Assembly (NCBI GenBank): GCA_902464635.1
Contig: CABQKC010000003.1
Span: forward strand, 26,599 to 90,598
Direction: 5' to 3'
Source: an uncultured Caryophanales bacterium
Lineage (GTDB): Bacteria; Bacillota_I; Bacilli_A; RFN20; CAG-826
DNA length: 64,000 bases
Below are positions 34,787-44,327 of the stretch, piece by piece (position 1 is the stretch's first letter; each line of letters begins with the position of its first letter). The position numbers and the translations under genes were made by a program. The notes below the pieces were generated by a model. The model was not told where the DNA came from. It searched no databases and saw nothing but the letters and a program-made list of their open reading frames with translations.

Positions 34787-36589
34787 ATGAGAGGTAAAGG
34801 ACTTTTATTAGGGTTATCTTCACTGGGGTTATTGTTTGCAGCGGGATTTAAGCCAACTGAAAGTATTGTTAAAGCAGAAGAAGTTGCTTCTTCTATGCCT
34901 GCTAATTGGAGTTTATCTATTCTAGATGATGGTAATAATCCTATAACTTCTGATTACTTAACTGCATCCGCCTATAAAGATTCTAATAAAGGCAACTCTA
35001 TAATGATGAGCCGTAGGATCTCCGCCTATACTCTTTCAGTTACTTCGACTGCATTTGAAGCAAGTAAAGATACAGCTTATAAATTAACTTTCTTCTATAG
35101 ATCTAATTGTCTTCATGATGAAGAAAACAAAATAGTAGCTTCTATTATTGAAAATAAAGATGATGGAAGCAAAACGATAACCGAAGTTGTCTCTGCTAAA
35201 GGTAGGGAAAGTAATTGGAAACAGCTTTCTGGATATTACACGACATCCAGCCAGTGTTCTACTTTAGAGATGGTTTTTTCTTCCTATGGGATGGGCGACT
35301 TCTATATCAACGGGCCTTCTTTGGTTGGAAAGCCTGCCCCAACAACATATTTTGTAAATTACGGAATGGAAAATGGAGTTGAGGATAAGACTGCATTAAC
35401 CCCATTACTAGCTTCTAATTTATCCGATGATGCCTGTACGGGGGAAAGATCGATTAAGTTGACCGATCAAGGCTTCAGAACTAATTTTGGTGAACTTCCA
35501 GCAGGGGATTATGAATTAAAATTCAAATATAAACACGATTTCGAAGACGGAAGTAGATTGTCTATAAGAATGGACAATGTCAGTTCCGATGGGACTAAAA
35601 GAGATTGGTATGCGACACCAGTTGGACCAACTGGGACAGGAGGAAGCTGGTCTACATATTCTTATAAATTCAAGAAGTTAAATGAAGGGGAGACCAATTT
35701 CTGCTCGATTAACTATATTAAGATTCATGCTTACGGGACATTCTTTATTGACGATTTAGAAATAATCAACTCTACAAACTTCAACTATATTGTAGGCGGT
35801 TCTTTCGAAGGATATGACGTTTCTAATATGTCCATGGCTGGGGCAGTTGGAATAACTAAAGATAGCGATGGCTCATTGGTCTTTGCTGGCAGTTATGATT
35901 CTGTTTTAGGTATCAACAGCGAACCTTCTTTATCTCTAGAATCTTCAAAATTTGAGTTAACTACAGGCAATACCTATACCCTTAAATATAAATATAGGGG
36001 TGGCTTTTATGAAACTGCTTCAGCTTATTACGGAACTACAAAAATCTATACTGGTTCTATGTCTGATGACTGGACCGATGTATCCGTTGATTTTGTTGCA
36101 GCTGAAGAAACGAATATCAAATTATTATTCTGTGCTTCTTCTCCTAGAACTGCCTATATCAAGAATATTTCTATTACAGACACCGAAAATGTAGAGAAAT
36201 TACCTGAAGTAATCAAAGAATATAATTCATCAGAAGGAGAAGCTATTGAATCCTTCCCATATGGAAATTTTGAATATGATTTCCCTCCAACTTCAGAAGA
36301 TAGTTCTTCTAGTTCTTCTACTAGCGAAGAAACTTCATTCACCCAAGAAACTAAGCCAAGTGAAGATTCTTCTTCTAAACCAGATATTTCTTCTAGCGAG
36401 CAAAGCGGATCTAGTGGAAGTACTTTTTCTAATCCAGATTCTTCTAGTGAAGGAGAATCTCATCCATCAAATGAAAAATCAAAAGCTACAGCAGCACTTA
36501 CTGGAACTACAATTGCCATGTTAACTGTATCTACTATTGGATTAGCAATTGCTATATACGCCTTAATTAGAGGAAAGAAAAATGGCTAA
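34787..36589 (+). CDS. Membrane-anchored surface protein with tandem CBM-like beta-sandwich modules
   Basis: A 600-residue exported protein. N-terminal signal peptide (MRGKGLLLGLSSLGLLFAAG ... KAEE), then three ~150-residue beta-sandwich modules of the CBM4/9-CBM22-like kind ('DYELKFKYKHDF', 'GTFFIDDLEIIN', 'TYTLKYKYRGGF'). A Ser/Glu-rich stalk (about residues 505-570) leads to a single transmembrane helix and a short basic tail (IRGKKNG). There is no LPXTG sorting signal, so the protein is held by the helix. It is paralogous to the 807-residue protein at 52471: both mature forms begin 'MPxxW' and share 'KGNSI/QGNSI' and the 'FKYK/FKYR' module. AAGGAG precedes ATG. It heads the second operon. 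Glycan binding is inferred. Confidence 0.8.
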   Translation: MRGKGLLLGLSSLGLLFAAGFKPTESIVKAEEVASSMPANWSLSILDDGNNPITSDYLTASAYKDSNKGNSIMMSRRISAYTLSVTSTAFEASKDTAYKLTFFYRSNCLHDEENKIVASIIENKDDGSKTITEVVSAKGRESNWKQLSGYYTTSSQCSTLEMVFSSYGMGDFYINGPSLVGKPAPTTYFVNYGMENGVEDKTALTPLLASNLSDDACTGERSIKLTDQGFRTNFGELPAGDYELKFKYKHDFEDGSRLSIRMDNVSSDGTKRDWYATPVGPTGTGGSWSTYSYKFKKLNEGETNFCSINYIKIHAYGTFFIDDLEIINSTNFNYIVGGSFEGYDVSNMSMAGAVGITKDSDGSLVFAGSYDSVLGINSEPSLSLESSKFELTTGNTYTLKYKYRGGFYETASAYYGTTKIYTGSMSDDWTDVSVDFVAAEETNIKLLFCASSPRTAYIKNISITDTENVEKLPEVIKEYNSSEGEAIESFPYGNFEYDFPPTSEDSSSSSSTSEETSFTQETKPSEDSSSKPDISSSEQSGSSGSTFSNPDSSSEGESHPSNEKSKATAALTGTTIAMLTVSTIGLAIAIYALIRGKKNG

Positions 36590-37766
36590 TAAATTATTAC
36601 CAATCGCCATTATTTCGCTTTCCTTGATGTCAACTTCGGTCCAGCCGAATTTAATTAAGGCAAGTGAATCTAACGAAGAATCTACAGGCGAATCAGTTGT
36701 AGAAGAAAATAAAACCAGAATCAAACTATATCAAGTTGAAAGCCCATTTAATTTCCATACGACTTTGCAACAAAAATATATTGATGACGGAAATCTTTCT
36801 ATTGCTAAATATGCAAAAGGAGAGGCAGAGATTTCCCAACCTGAATCACTTAAGATTGAATGGGATATATTTGATTATGAAGGGGAAAAGAGGCCTTATT
36901 ACACATTGAGGTTATCTGAAAATAATGATTTCTCTTCTTCTTGGACTTATAGGACTTATGATACTTTCTATTATGTTTATAACCTTAAGCTAGCTACCAA
37001 ATATTATTATTCGGTATCTGCTAGCATTGATGGAAATCTAGTAACTAGCGAGACTAAGTATTTTGTCACCGCGAATACTTCCATTAGGAATCTCCGCCTT
37101 GATGGGGTCATCAATGTGCGTGATGTCGGTGGATGGAGAAATAGGGAAGGCAAATTCATGGTCAAGCAAGGAATGGTCTATAGATCTGGACCATTTAATG
37201 TTTCCTATGCTTCTTCTATGCAAAAAAGCATTACTTCATCCGGATTAATCGAAGCATCTAGATTAGGGATAAAGACCGAAATAGATTTAAGGACAGTCAA
37301 TAATAATGAAGTAGGGGGTTTAAAGTCAGTTAGCCCATTAGGAAGCGGAGTCAAATATATCCAAGCCCCGTTAGATTATAATTATCCAGAAAAGATATTT
37401 ACCTATAAGAACAATGCCGAATCTTTTAAGAAGATATTCAAGGTATTTGCTGATCCATCTTCTTATCCAATTAATTTCCATTGTACGGCTGGAGCAGATA
37501 GGACTGGATGTATCGCTTTCTTGCTAAATGGATTAATGGGAGTATCGGAAGCTGATTTATATAGGGATTACCTATTTACTAATTTTGCTAGTGTTGGTTC
37601 TAGGGCTAGAAGTAGCATTTCAGTCGCTTATGTAAAGACTATCAACAATAATCCAGGAAAGACACTTCAGGACAAAATTGTATCTACTCTTACTTCAATT
37701 GGAGTCGATATCAATGACTTAAATAGCATCTATTTCCTATTACAAGAGGAGGGCTACCGCATATGA
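36582..37766 (+). CDS. Exported tyrosine-phosphatase-like protein with FN3-like domain
   Basis: A 394-residue protein with an N-terminal hydrophobic export signal (residues ~1-27). A fibronectin-III-like beta domain spans about 85-165, followed by a Y_phosphatase3-type domain with 'GVINVRDVGGW', 'VYRSGPF', 'EIDLRT' and the P-loop HCTAGADRTG (Cys301, Arg307), so the CX5R catalytic signature is complete. Family members dephosphorylate phosphotyrosine, other phosphoproteins or phosphoinositides. An exported phosphatase inside a glycan-use operon is unusual; phosphorylated glycans or host proteins are possible targets. It overlaps the surface protein gene by 8 bp and the next frame by 4 bp (ATGA). 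Confidence 0.82.
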   Translation: MANKLLPIAIISLSLMSTSVQPNLIKASESNEESTGESVVEENKTRIKLYQVESPFNFHTTLQQKYIDDGNLSIAKYAKGEAEISQPESLKIEWDIFDYEGEKRPYYTLRLSENNDFSSSWTYRTYDTFYYVYNLKLATKYYYSVSASIDGNLVTSETKYFVTANTSIRNLRLDGVINVRDVGGWRNREGKFMVKQGMVYRSGPFNVSYASSMQKSITSSGLIEASRLGIKTEIDLRTVNNNEVGGLKSVSPLGSGVKYIQAPLDYNYPEKIFTYKNNAESFKKIFKVFADPSSYPINFHCTAGADRTGCIAFLLNGLMGVSEADLYRDYLFTNFASVGSRARSSISVAYVKTINNNPGKTLQDKIVSTLTSIGVDINDLNSIYFLLQEEGYRI

Positions 37767-37861
37767 TTTTCTCTTCTTTGCTTACTTTCTTATCCGCTTC
37801 AACATTATTTATATCTTCTTTATCTTCTTTATTTACTCCTACTAGGGCTGCTAGTAGGTAA
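37763..37861 (+). pseudogene. Orphaned signal peptide of the GH42-like gene (in-frame TAA)
   Basis: ATG 37763 overlaps the phosphatase stop (ATGA) and opens a 32-codon frame with a clear export signal: MIFSSLLTFLSASTLF, more hydrophobic residues, then TRAASR. TAA at 37859-37861 ends it. Downstream the same frame is open without interruption through 42019 and immediately continues with plausible mature-protein sequence (VDETKVGAVAPSNGTYSFEE). One base change (for example CAA, GAA or AAA to TAA) would restore one gene with signal peptide, hydrolase and membrane anchor. The interruption may be a real nonsense mutation, an assembly error or a readthrough site. Confidence 0.8.
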
Positions 37862-38026
37862 GTTGATGAAACTAAAGTAGGGGCAGTTGCTCCTAGCAAT
37901 GGGACATATAGCTTTGAAGAAGATGGTGGCTGGAAATATAACGAAACCGGTACATATTCCATCAGCGAAGATGAATGTTATGATGGATCTAGGTCGCTTC
38001 ACGTCGTACGTAATAGCTACAACACA

Positions 38027-41000
38027 TTGTTCGAAGCAACATCTAGTACTTTCCTAGTCGAACCCGGCACTAGATATAGACTTGGCTTCTATTTCAAAAG
38101 CCAAAATTCTTTTGGGACTAGCCTTACTTTGAAAGTTACTACATATGATGATTTAGATAAAGAAATTAGGACTATCGAAGGCCCTACAACTAGATTAAAT
38201 GCCGATTCGCTTTCTTCTAGTTGGAGCGAATTGTTCCTAGAACTACAAACTAAAAACAATGCCGCTAAAGCAAAACTAACCATCGTTATAAAATATGGTC
38301 CTGCCGATGTTTATTTTGATAAGGCATATTGCATTAAGACTGGGTCTGATGTTTTTGATGAAACTTTCTCTTTCCCAAATTCTTCGCTAGGCTTCCAAAA
38401 CTGGAAATTAGATAATGCCAAAGCTAGCGATGGTGGTTTATTAATTGAAGAAGGTGGCAAGGCCGTTACAACTTGGAATAGATTCTTAAGTGGTTATGGC
38501 TATACGTTTACTTTTGATGCAAAAAGCGAAAAAGAAAGCAGGGGTAACATCAAATTCGAGATATTCGATACATCTAATAATTTGATACAGACTGTTGAAA
38601 AAGGGTTTGATGTAACTGCTACCTTAGAACAAAAATCAATTGAAGTAACAATAAAGCATGGAATTAAAGCCTATATTACGTTTAGTTCTTCTTCGTCTTT
38701 ATTTATTGATAATATCCATGCGGTTAAATCCTATTCTCCAAACGATGAATCGGGTTGGCTTGGCCAATGGGTTACTTATCCTGATGCTGATGTAACTGCT
38801 GATGCAGCTTATCAAAATAGATGGTATAGGCAGACCTTTGAATTAAGCGAAAAGGTTGCTTCTGCTAGCTTACAAGTCACAGCAGATGACGTTAGATTCC
38901 CTTATCTAAATGGATATGGATTTGGTAGAGGCGGAACTTGGTCTTCTCCTAATATTATTGATGTAACTGATAAATTAGTAGAAGGCACTAATGTTTTTGC
39001 CTGCAGGGTCTATAACGGGACATATTATTCAGGCTTATTGCTTGAAATAACTATCATTACTGAATCAGGAAGGACTATATCCGTCTATTCAGGGAAAGAT
39101 ACCTTGACTGCGAAAGGGATTGATTTGAATGAACAATACCTAACTAATGAAGACTTAAGCTGGACTAAAGTAGGTTATGATGATTCTAGTTGGCATAAAG
39201 TCTATATAGTCGGTCCAGTTGGATCTATGCCTTGGGGCTCAATTCCTTTTATCTCATTAGCTACTACAGTCCCTGAATTTGAATTGACCAATGCAATATT
39301 CCCAAAAGAAGTAAAACTTGGCGAAACCATGAAGTTATCTTTGACTTGGAAGATAAAGGAAAAAATAGAAAAGCCATTTAGCTTAAGCGTTTCTTTCTGG
39401 GAGAAATATTCTTCTGATAATGACGAATCTAGCCCGATTAAGTCGACATTACGTCAAACTAGCGGGGAGGATATGCTTTCTTGGGAAGTAGACACTCCAA
39501 CTACCATCGAATATGAAGTCGATATTCCTGATTATATGGAAGAAGGTTCCTATATGCTTCAATTTGATGAAGAACAAATCAAATTGGTCAATAATCCTGA
39601 TTTCTCTAATAATAAATTACGTGGATATTATGTTAGGTTCCTTCCTACCGAAATCAAATTAGAAAAAACCGAAATCATTAACGAAAGAGGCGTGACTAAA
39701 CTTAGGATTGGAAAAGAAGACTATGCCCCATATCTATTCATGCAGAGCGATGGACTTAAATATTTTAAGCCAGTATATGCGACTAAGATGTATGAATCAG
39801 GGGTTAAGTTGCTTTCAGTTGGCAACAATAAGGTTGTCGATACAATTACAGGTATATCCACTTGGACAAATGATAACGAATATAATTTCGAGCCATTTGA
39901 TAACACGATTTATACAACTTTATCTGGTGCACCTAAAGCTAAATTGCTTGTAATGATTAGCTGCGATCCTCCTTCATGGTGGCTAAATAAATATCCAGAG
40001 GAAAGAGCCTTGTCTGCTAAAGGGGGAACGGATTCGGTTTCCTATGCTTCTAAACGCTGGGTAAAAGATATATCTAAATATATGAGAGCCGTATTGGAAC
40101 ATATGAAATCCATGCCATATGCCGCCCATATATTTGCCGTTAAGTTTGCCCAAGGTGCAACTTATGAATGGCAAGAATATGGTATGGAAATAGGCAATTG
40201 TGCCGATTTCTCTAAAGTTGCCCAAAATGGATTTAGGGAATTCCTAAAAGAAAAATACAAGACTAATGAAGCTCTTCAATTAGCCTGGGGCAATACACTT
40301 GTCAATTTCGATAATGCCACTATCCCTGGATATGGGGAAAGAGAATCCCTTACCTATGATTCGCTTCTAGATGGCATTAAGCAAAGGAATGTCCTTGATT
40401 ATCAAGATTTCAAAGGAAAGAATGTCACCGATTCAATACTAGCTTTCTCTAATGTAGTTAAAGAAGTATCAGATGGCAAATGGCTTGCTGGAACTTATCA
40501 AGGCTATATTACTAATGCCCTTACTTATGAAGGAAGCGGCATTGGTAATAACCAATTTGCTAGGTTACTTGAAAAAGATAGCAACTGTGATTTCTTCTGC
40601 GGCCCAATTTCCTATATGACTAGGATTTCAGGTTATAGCAATTCCTATATGCAGGCGGTTACTTCAATTACAAATGCAGGCAAGTTATGCCTAACTGAAT
40701 TTGATGAAAGAACAGTAAATGTCGATATGCCTGACCAATCTCCATCCCAGATGGATGAATGGGGCAAGACATATACTTTAGAAGATACGATTAACTTAAT
40801 AAAGCGAGATGCTGGTAATGTCTTGATTACTGGTGCAGGCAGCTGGATTTATGATATGACGGGTGGTTGGTATCATGATGAAGAAATATATAATTGTTTG
40901 TCCATATTGATGAAGGAATATGAATATGCCCTCAAATATATGGATAATACCAATAATCATGATGTGGCCTTCATCATTGAAGATAAGATGCCTTCTGATT

Positions 41001-42019
41001 ATGCCTATAACTTTGGTGCTTCCTATAGTGCTCTTGAAGTAAATCTAAGTAGACAAAAGGAAGACTTGGCCCATATTGGGGCAGGATATGATACTTATCT
41101 AGCTAGCGATTTAAAGAAAGGATTGGCCAAGGATTATAAGGTATTCCTAATTGTTGGTAATCGTTTCGATAAAGAAACTATTGACGGGATAAATAATATC
41201 TGCAAAAAGAATGGTACTGCCATTATTTGGTGCGGTACTCCTGGAATATATGGACAAGATGGCTCGATGAGTGCCTCTAATGTTTCTTCCTTAGTTGATA
41301 TGCAAGTTGAATTTGCTCCAGGTGCAGTTACTACAGCTGTAGCTATTGATTCAACTAGCAATGATCCTCTTATTGAAGGAATTCAAGGCTACCATTATGG
41401 TAAATCTGAAATCAAGGAAGTTAATCCAGTTGCCTATGTTAAAGATAGCAATGCAACTTCCTTAGGCAAGATTAGCGATACTGACTACACTGGTCTAGCC
41501 TATAAAGAAGTAGAGACTAAAGATGGAGGTTCATATCTATCTATATTCTCTTCTATTGGACATCTTCCAAGCCACGTCATTAGGAATGTAATGAAGAAAT
41601 TAGGATGCCATATCTATGATACTTCTTATTCTGATGTAGTCTTCTCTTCTAATGGATATCTATGTATCGATTCTCCTTATGGAGGGGAAAGAACTATATC
41701 CTTACCAGGAAAATATGATGTCTATGATGTATTTAATAACAAACTTATCGGACAGGATATATCTTCATTTGAAGTGAGCTTCGATGCAAAAACCTCATAT
41801 CTATATCGCTTAATGCCAGCGAATACTTATGGATTAGACCCAACTCCTCCAGTTGATCCTGATAATCCAATAGATCCAAATCCAGATAATCCAGTTGTTC
41901 CTAATGATAAATCTAGCAATCTACTATTCCCAATAATTGGGACTAGTATTGCTGGAATTGAAATTGTTTCAATGGTAGCAATATTAATTGTTACCTTAAA
42001 AATAAAAAAGGCTAAATAG
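38027..42019 (+). CDS. Giant membrane-anchored GH42-like glycoside hydrolase (body of an interrupted gene)
   Basis: The body of the interrupted frame; 38027 is only the first start-like codon (TTG) after the TAA at 37859 and lacks a convincing ribosome site. Codons are open from 37862. Order of domains: two CBM-like beta-sandwiches (to ~residue 235); a GH2/rhamnosidase-like jelly-roll with 'WYRQTFELSEKV' and 'FACRVYNGTYYSG' (~250-410); a linker beta domain; a TIM barrel of GH42/clan-A type (~565-960) with 'YEWQEYG' and the probable nucleophile Glu891 in LTEFDERT; a trimerisation-like Rossmann domain ('YKVFLIVGNRFD'); a Pro/Asp/Asn linker; and a C-terminal transmembrane helix with basic tail KIKKAK. 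Beta-galactosidase-like activity is likely but not certain. Confidence 0.75.
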   Translation: MFEATSSTFLVEPGTRYRLGFYFKSQNSFGTSLTLKVTTYDDLDKEIRTIEGPTTRLNADSLSSSWSELFLELQTKNNAAKAKLTIVIKYGPADVYFDKAYCIKTGSDVFDETFSFPNSSLGFQNWKLDNAKASDGGLLIEEGGKAVTTWNRFLSGYGYTFTFDAKSEKESRGNIKFEIFDTSNNLIQTVEKGFDVTATLEQKSIEVTIKHGIKAYITFSSSSSLFIDNIHAVKSYSPNDESGWLGQWVTYPDADVTADAAYQNRWYRQTFELSEKVASASLQVTADDVRFPYLNGYGFGRGGTWSSPNIIDVTDKLVEGTNVFACRVYNGTYYSGLLLEITIITESGRTISVYSGKDTLTAKGIDLNEQYLTNEDLSWTKVGYDDSSWHKVYIVGPVGSMPWGSIPFISLATTVPEFELTNAIFPKEVKLGETMKLSLTWKIKEKIEKPFSLSVSFWEKYSSDNDESSPIKSTLRQTSGEDMLSWEVDTPTTIEYEVDIPDYMEEGSYMLQFDEEQIKLVNNPDFSNNKLRGYYVRFLPTEIKLEKTEIINERGVTKLRIGKEDYAPYLFMQSDGLKYFKPVYATKMYESGVKLLSVGNNKVVDTITGISTWTNDNEYNFEPFDNTIYTTLSGAPKAKLLVMISCDPPSWWLNKYPEERALSAKGGTDSVSYASKRWVKDISKYMRAVLEHMKSMPYAAHIFAVKFAQGATYEWQEYGMEIGNCADFSKVAQNGFREFLKEKYKTNEALQLAWGNTLVNFDNATIPGYGERESLTYDSLLDGIKQRNVLDYQDFKGKNVTDSILAFSNVVKEVSDGKWLAGTYQGYITNALTYEGSGIGNNQFARLLEKDSNCDFFCGPISYMTRISGYSNSYMQAVTSITNAGKLCLTEFDERTVNVDMPDQSPSQMDEWGKTYTLEDTINLIKRDAGNVLITGAGSWIYDMTGGWYHDEEIYNCLSILMKEYEYALKYMDNTNNHDVAFIIEDKMPSDYAYNFGASYSALEVNLSRQKEDLAHIGAGYDTYLASDLKKGLAKDYKVFLIVGNRFDKETIDGINNICKKNGTAIIWCGTPGIYGQDGSMSASNVSSLVDMQVEFAPGAVTTAVAIDSTSNDPLIEGIQGYHYGKSEIKEVNPVAYVKDSNATSLGKISDTDYTGLAYKEVETKDGGSYLSIFSSIGHLPSHVIRNVMKKLGCHIYDTSYSDVVFSSNGYLCIDSPYGGERTISLPGKYDVYDVFNNKLIGQDISSFEVSFDAKTSYLYRLMPANTYGLDPTPPVDPDNPIDPNPDNPVVPNDKSSNLLFPIIGTSIAGIEIVSMVAILIVTLKIKKAK

Positions 42020-42034
42020 CCAAGAAAGGTATTT

Positions 42035-43393
42035 ATGAAAAAACAAAGAATCCTACTTGTCGCCGTTACAGCTTTATTAGCAAGCTGTACATCTAATTCT
42101 GGAGGCGGAGATACTCCTAAAACTAGCGAAGATAGCGTTAGCGATAAATTCACCCTCCAAATATTCACCGGTGGTTATGGAGATGCCCCATGGAAATATG
42201 CCTTAAAGGAATTTGATAAACTTTATGGTGATAAATATACCGTAATTGCCCACATGGATAATAATGCCAATACGACATTTGCTGATAGATGGAAAAATGG
42301 AAATGAACCTGATTTTGTCTTCCTTGATGGTAGCGATATCGATAAAGCTAACTGGCTTAGCGAAGGTCTTCTAGAAGATTTGACCCCATGGCTAGAAACT
42401 GCCAAAGTCCAAGGCGAAGAAACTTTGATCAAAGACAAAGTCGATTCTTCATATTGGGTAAAATATACTGATTCTAACTCGAAGAAGACGATTACTTATG
42501 GGGCTCCATTGCTTCTTAATGCCTATGGTATGTGGTATGACGATGCCTTATTTAGTCAAAAGAAGTGGACCATGCCTACAAATTACAATGAACTAAAGAC
42601 TTTTGCAGGCAAAGCCACTAATGAAATAAGAAACTTAATCTATCCAGGCGTATTTAGCGGATATCTTACCCAAGGTATGTTAGTACCTGCCTTTGCTGAA
42701 ATGGGTGATGAATTCTTTAATAGAGTCATGAATTGCCTTGATGCAGATGTCTATGAAAGCGCGGAATTCAAGGAAGTAATGAACCGTTTCAATGAATATA
42801 TTTCCTTAAATCCATATACAGTTTCCGAATGCCTTTCCTTAAATCATACATCTAGCCAAATGGAATGGTTAGGACATAAAGCTGCCCTTATTCCAAATGG
42901 ATTATGGCTACGTTCTGAAATGTCTAAAGCCGATAATGGCAATAGCGCCATCCCTGGCGGATTCAATATGCGCTTCTCCCCATCCCCATTAGTAAAATCA
43001 AAGCAAAGCATTGTTACTTCTTCAATTACCTGCGCCGTTGCTAGCAATGCCAAAAACAAGAAGGCTGCCAAAGAGTTCCTCTCCATCCTATATAGAGATG
43101 ATGTCCAAAAGCAATTTGTCTATGCTTCTGATTCCCCATCGGTAGTTAAACTTGATTTAGAAAATGATAAGAATGTCACTGATGTATTAAAATATACCCA
43201 AGAAGTATTTAATAATCCTAATTATGCCCATAAAGCCAATAATGGATCTTGGGGTGGCGTTGATAAGGCTATCAATGATGCCGTCAATAGCTTAGTAAAA
43301 GCTCACTTAAGCGGCACAACCTATACAGTCGATGATGCTTGCAAGGCTATTAAAGCTGCAGCAGTCCAAGAAATTAACGATAGGAACTTCTAA
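42035..43393 (+). CDS. Extracellular sugar-binding lipoprotein (CUT1, family 1)
   Basis: A 452-residue solute-binding lipoprotein with lipobox LLASC (Cys18) and AAGAAAGG ahead of the ATG. It shows the classic family features: 'FTLQIFTGGYGDAPW' first strand, 'KNGNEPDFVFLDG', 'YGMWYDDALF', 'AALIPNGLWLRSEM' and C-terminal 'DDACKAIKAAAVQEI'. At 452 residues it has the normal length for MalE/UgpB-type proteins and is distinct from the longer LplA-like protein at 13355, so it probably binds a smaller oligosaccharide. Two permease genes follow within 10 bp. Confidence 0.92.
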   Translation: MKKQRILLVAVTALLASCTSNSGGGDTPKTSEDSVSDKFTLQIFTGGYGDAPWKYALKEFDKLYGDKYTVIAHMDNNANTTFADRWKNGNEPDFVFLDGSDIDKANWLSEGLLEDLTPWLETAKVQGEETLIKDKVDSSYWVKYTDSNSKKTITYGAPLLLNAYGMWYDDALFSQKKWTMPTNYNELKTFAGKATNEIRNLIYPGVFSGYLTQGMLVPAFAEMGDEFFNRVMNCLDADVYESAEFKEVMNRFNEYISLNPYTVSECLSLNHTSSQMEWLGHKAALIPNGLWLRSEMSKADNGNSAIPGGFNMRFSPSPLVKSKQSIVTSSITCAVASNAKNKKAAKEFLSILYRDDVQKQFVYASDSPSVVKLDLENDKNVTDVLKYTQEVFNNPNYAHKANNGSWGGVDKAINDAVNSLVKAHLSGTTYTVDDACKAIKAAAVQEINDRNF

Positions 43394-43403
43394 TTAAATA
43401 AAT

Positions 43404-44327
43404 ATGGAACAAGTACTTTCTCGAAGCAAAATTAAGAAGAAGCATTTTAATATCAGCAAGATTGCTTTTGCCACGATATTTTGCTTACTTCCTTTTGCTA
43501 TCTATTTATTCTTCTGCGTCTATCCAATAATCAAATCCGTATTTGATTCTTTTACCAATTGGAGAGGCTATACAAAGAAAGAATGGATAGGGTTTGCTAA
43601 TTACGAGAAAGTACTTACCGATCCAGTATTTTGGAAAGCGGTTGGCAATGACTTTGCTATTACTGCCATAAAAGAAGTAATAATCATCATCCTTACAGTT
43701 TTATTTGCCGTTAGTCTTACTCGCTTTAGGCTAAAAAAGCATGAAGTAATAACCTATAAATTCATCTTCTATATCCCTAATATGTTATCAACTGTCATTA
43801 TTGGTTCGTTGTGGGGATTTGTCTTCATGAGTGGTAGTTCTGGATTGCTTAATGCTTTCTTCTCTATTTTTAAGCAAGGATTTTCTTTAGACTGGCTGAC
43901 TTCTAATCCGCTTATGTGCATTGGTTTTGTTGCTAGCTGGTGTGGCGTTGGACTTTTCATGATTACCATGATTTCTTCAATTAACCAAATACCTCTAGAA
44001 TTATATGAAGCTGCCGATATTGATGGGGCTTCTAGATGGCAACAATTAATACATATAACTATGCCCGCCGTCTGGCTAGAGGTTACTTTCATGGTTGTTT
44101 CAATTCTTTATCAATCATTAGGTGGAAACTTTGGTATCGTCAATGTTTTCTTGCCTAATGGAGGCGTTGATAATAATGCGATGGTCATGGGCTTATATGT
44201 ATATCTATATGGGAGGGGGAGGGTTGCCTTCTCTTATGCCGCGGCGATTGTTATGTTAATTGTCTCGGCTTCAGTCTCGCTTATAGTCAAGGCAGTTATG
44301 AATAAAGTTGGGAGGCGCTTTTCATGA
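43404..44327 (+). CDS. CUT1 sugar ABC transporter permease, MalF/UgpA-type
   Basis: A 307-residue, six-helix permease opening with 'IFCLLPFAIYLFFCVYPI' and carrying the EAA loop 'YEAADIDGASRWQQL' followed by 'IHITMPAVW'. It pairs with the next gene product. The start has only AT-rich sequence upstream, and it follows the binding-protein stop by 10 bp. The stop overlaps the next start (ATGA at 44324). No ATPase gene lies in this transporter cluster. Confidence 0.92.
   Translation: MEQVLSRSKIKKKHFNISKIAFATIFCLLPFAIYLFFCVYPIIKSVFDSFTNWRGYTKKEWIGFANYEKVLTDPVFWKAVGNDFAITAIKEVIIIILTVLFAVSLTRFRLKKHEVITYKFIFYIPNMLSTVIIGSLWGFVFMSGSSGLLNAFFSIFKQGFSLDWLTSNPLMCIGFVASWCGVGLFMITMISSINQIPLELYEAADIDGASRWQQLIHITMPAVWLEVTFMVVSILYQSLGGNFGIVNVFLPNGGVDNNAMVMGLYVYLYGRGRVAFSYAAAIVMLIVSASVSLIVKAVMNKVGRRFS

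Noticed and set aside
37859..37861. TAA as a recoded sense codon
   Set aside because: TAA is the regular stop of many genes here and TGA and TAG are also used as stops, so codon reassignment is not supported; a local mutation, error or rare readthrough is more likely.
44310..44325. Possible cre site around GGCGCTTTTCA
   Set aside because: It lies inside coding sequence at a permease junction and matches the consensus poorly.
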